The position numbers and the translations under genes are program-made. A stretch of 43,583 nucleotides of DNA from Pseudobutyrivibrio sp. (GTDB lineage Bacteria; Bacillota; Clostridia; Lachnospirales; Lachnospiraceae). The number at the start of each line of letters is the position of its first letter. Position 1 is the first letter of the stretch. Below are positions 43,424 through 43,583 of the stretch, one piece after another. The notes under the pieces were generated by a model. The model worked only from the letters and a program-made list of their open reading frames with translations, had not been told where the DNA came from and did not search any database. The stretch lies in the NCBI GenBank assembly GCA_024684955.1, contig JAIKWH010000030.1:1-43583 (forward strand). The letters are read 5' to 3'.

Positions 43424-43583
43424 CACTCCCATCAGCTAAAGCTAATGGGATTCTTGCTTCAAGGACCACGATTATTATCACATCTATCCGAGGATAGCAG
43501 TTTTCTCGTCGGTCTCCACAAGCGTAAGGCTAATGCCTAGTTCGGGTGTGCCCCACCCTACTACAAGTATATTTAAGGTTTAG
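43424..43583 (-). mobile_element. Probable right end of an IS200/IS605-family element (tnpB/omega-RNA type), cut by window edge
   Basis: On the minus strand the segment ends with a subterminal hairpin, CCCATTAGCTTTAGCTGATGGG, followed by GAGTGTCAA. This is a form I recognise from right ends of tnpB-carrying IS200/IS605 elements, where the omega-RNA scaffold terminates and flanking DNA becomes guide. The GC-richer part before it (43470-43570) is unlike the neighbouring AT-rich flank. The element would extend beyond base 43583. The boundary near 43424-43431 is an estimate. Identification is by memory of the motif, without a search. Confidence 0.55.
43530..43583 (-). CDS. Possible C-terminal end of TnpB, partial
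   Basis: An open frame enters from the window edge and runs 17 codons (…TCSRVGHTRTRH) to a TAG at 43530-43532. Its position ahead of the putative IS605-type right end is where tnpB would end. It is too short to confirm, and lacks visible RuvC or zinc-finger residues. Confidence 0.35.
   Translation of the reverse strand, partial: LNLKYTCSRVGHTRTRH

Overview
The window looks like chromosome from a low-to-mid-GC anaerobic Firmicute, most probably Lachnospiraceae (Butyrivibrio/Pseudobutyrivibrio-like). I infer this from gene content and order, not from a search. Clues are the relA–MBL hydrolase–hemZ–hisS block, the UPF0210/UPF0237 pair, a PPi-type phosphofructokinase, a YbiT-like ABC-F protein, a large FtsA-like protein, a membrane-anchored GH5 glycanase, AGGAGG-type ribosome binding sites and TTGAxx-N17-TATAAT promoters. 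No rRNA, tRNA or CRISPR array was recognised.

Layout. (1) 1-1.3 kb is an AT-rich accessory corner. It holds a PD-(D/E)XK-like nuclease gene on the minus strand, preceded by an ordered array of five units of the form TGCATCC-N23-GGATGCA. (2) 1.3-2.9 kb: guaA with its own promoter and a very strong terminator. (3) 3.0-7.8 kb, plus strand: a FliD-C-like small protein, potassium uptake genes trkA-trkH, a short arginase-fold protein and a cytidylate-kinase-like protein, ending at a terminator. (4) 7.8-17.3 kb: hypB, a secreted transglutaminase, glyA, a GGDEF/EAL protein overlapping ilvE, a membrane EAL protein and a flavin-reductase-like protein. (5) 17.3-23.0 kb, minus strand: relA/spoT, MBL hydrolase, hemZ, hisS. 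(6) 23.2-28.6 kb: the ABC-F protein, pyk, and the larE plus S66 LD-carboxypeptidase pair. (7) 28.6-41.4 kb: a long minus-strand run comprising a small acidic protein, GH5 glycanase, aminopeptidase P, polA, DUF975 membrane protein, coaE, FtsA-like protein, walJ-like MBL protein, ACT-domain protein, UPF0210 protein and a lipoprotein, closed by a terminator. (8) 41.4-42.1 kb: an Xre-family regulator translationally coupled to an unrecognised small basic protein, with a perfect 18-bp palindrome over its promoter. (9) 42.1-43.3 kb: PPi-dependent phosphofructokinase. (10) 43.4-43.58 kb: what looks like the right end of an IS200/IS605-family (tnpB/omega-RNA) element, cut by the window edge.

Most of the window is housekeeping: GMP synthesis, glycolysis, one-carbon and branched-chain amino acid metabolism, stringent response, DNA repair, CoA synthesis and translation. 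The accessory features most worth following are the nuclease-linked inverted-box array at 833-1132 and the Xre/small-protein pair at 41.49-42.06 kb. The array shows a spacing too regular to be chance: all five box pairs are exactly 33 bp apart, centre to centre.
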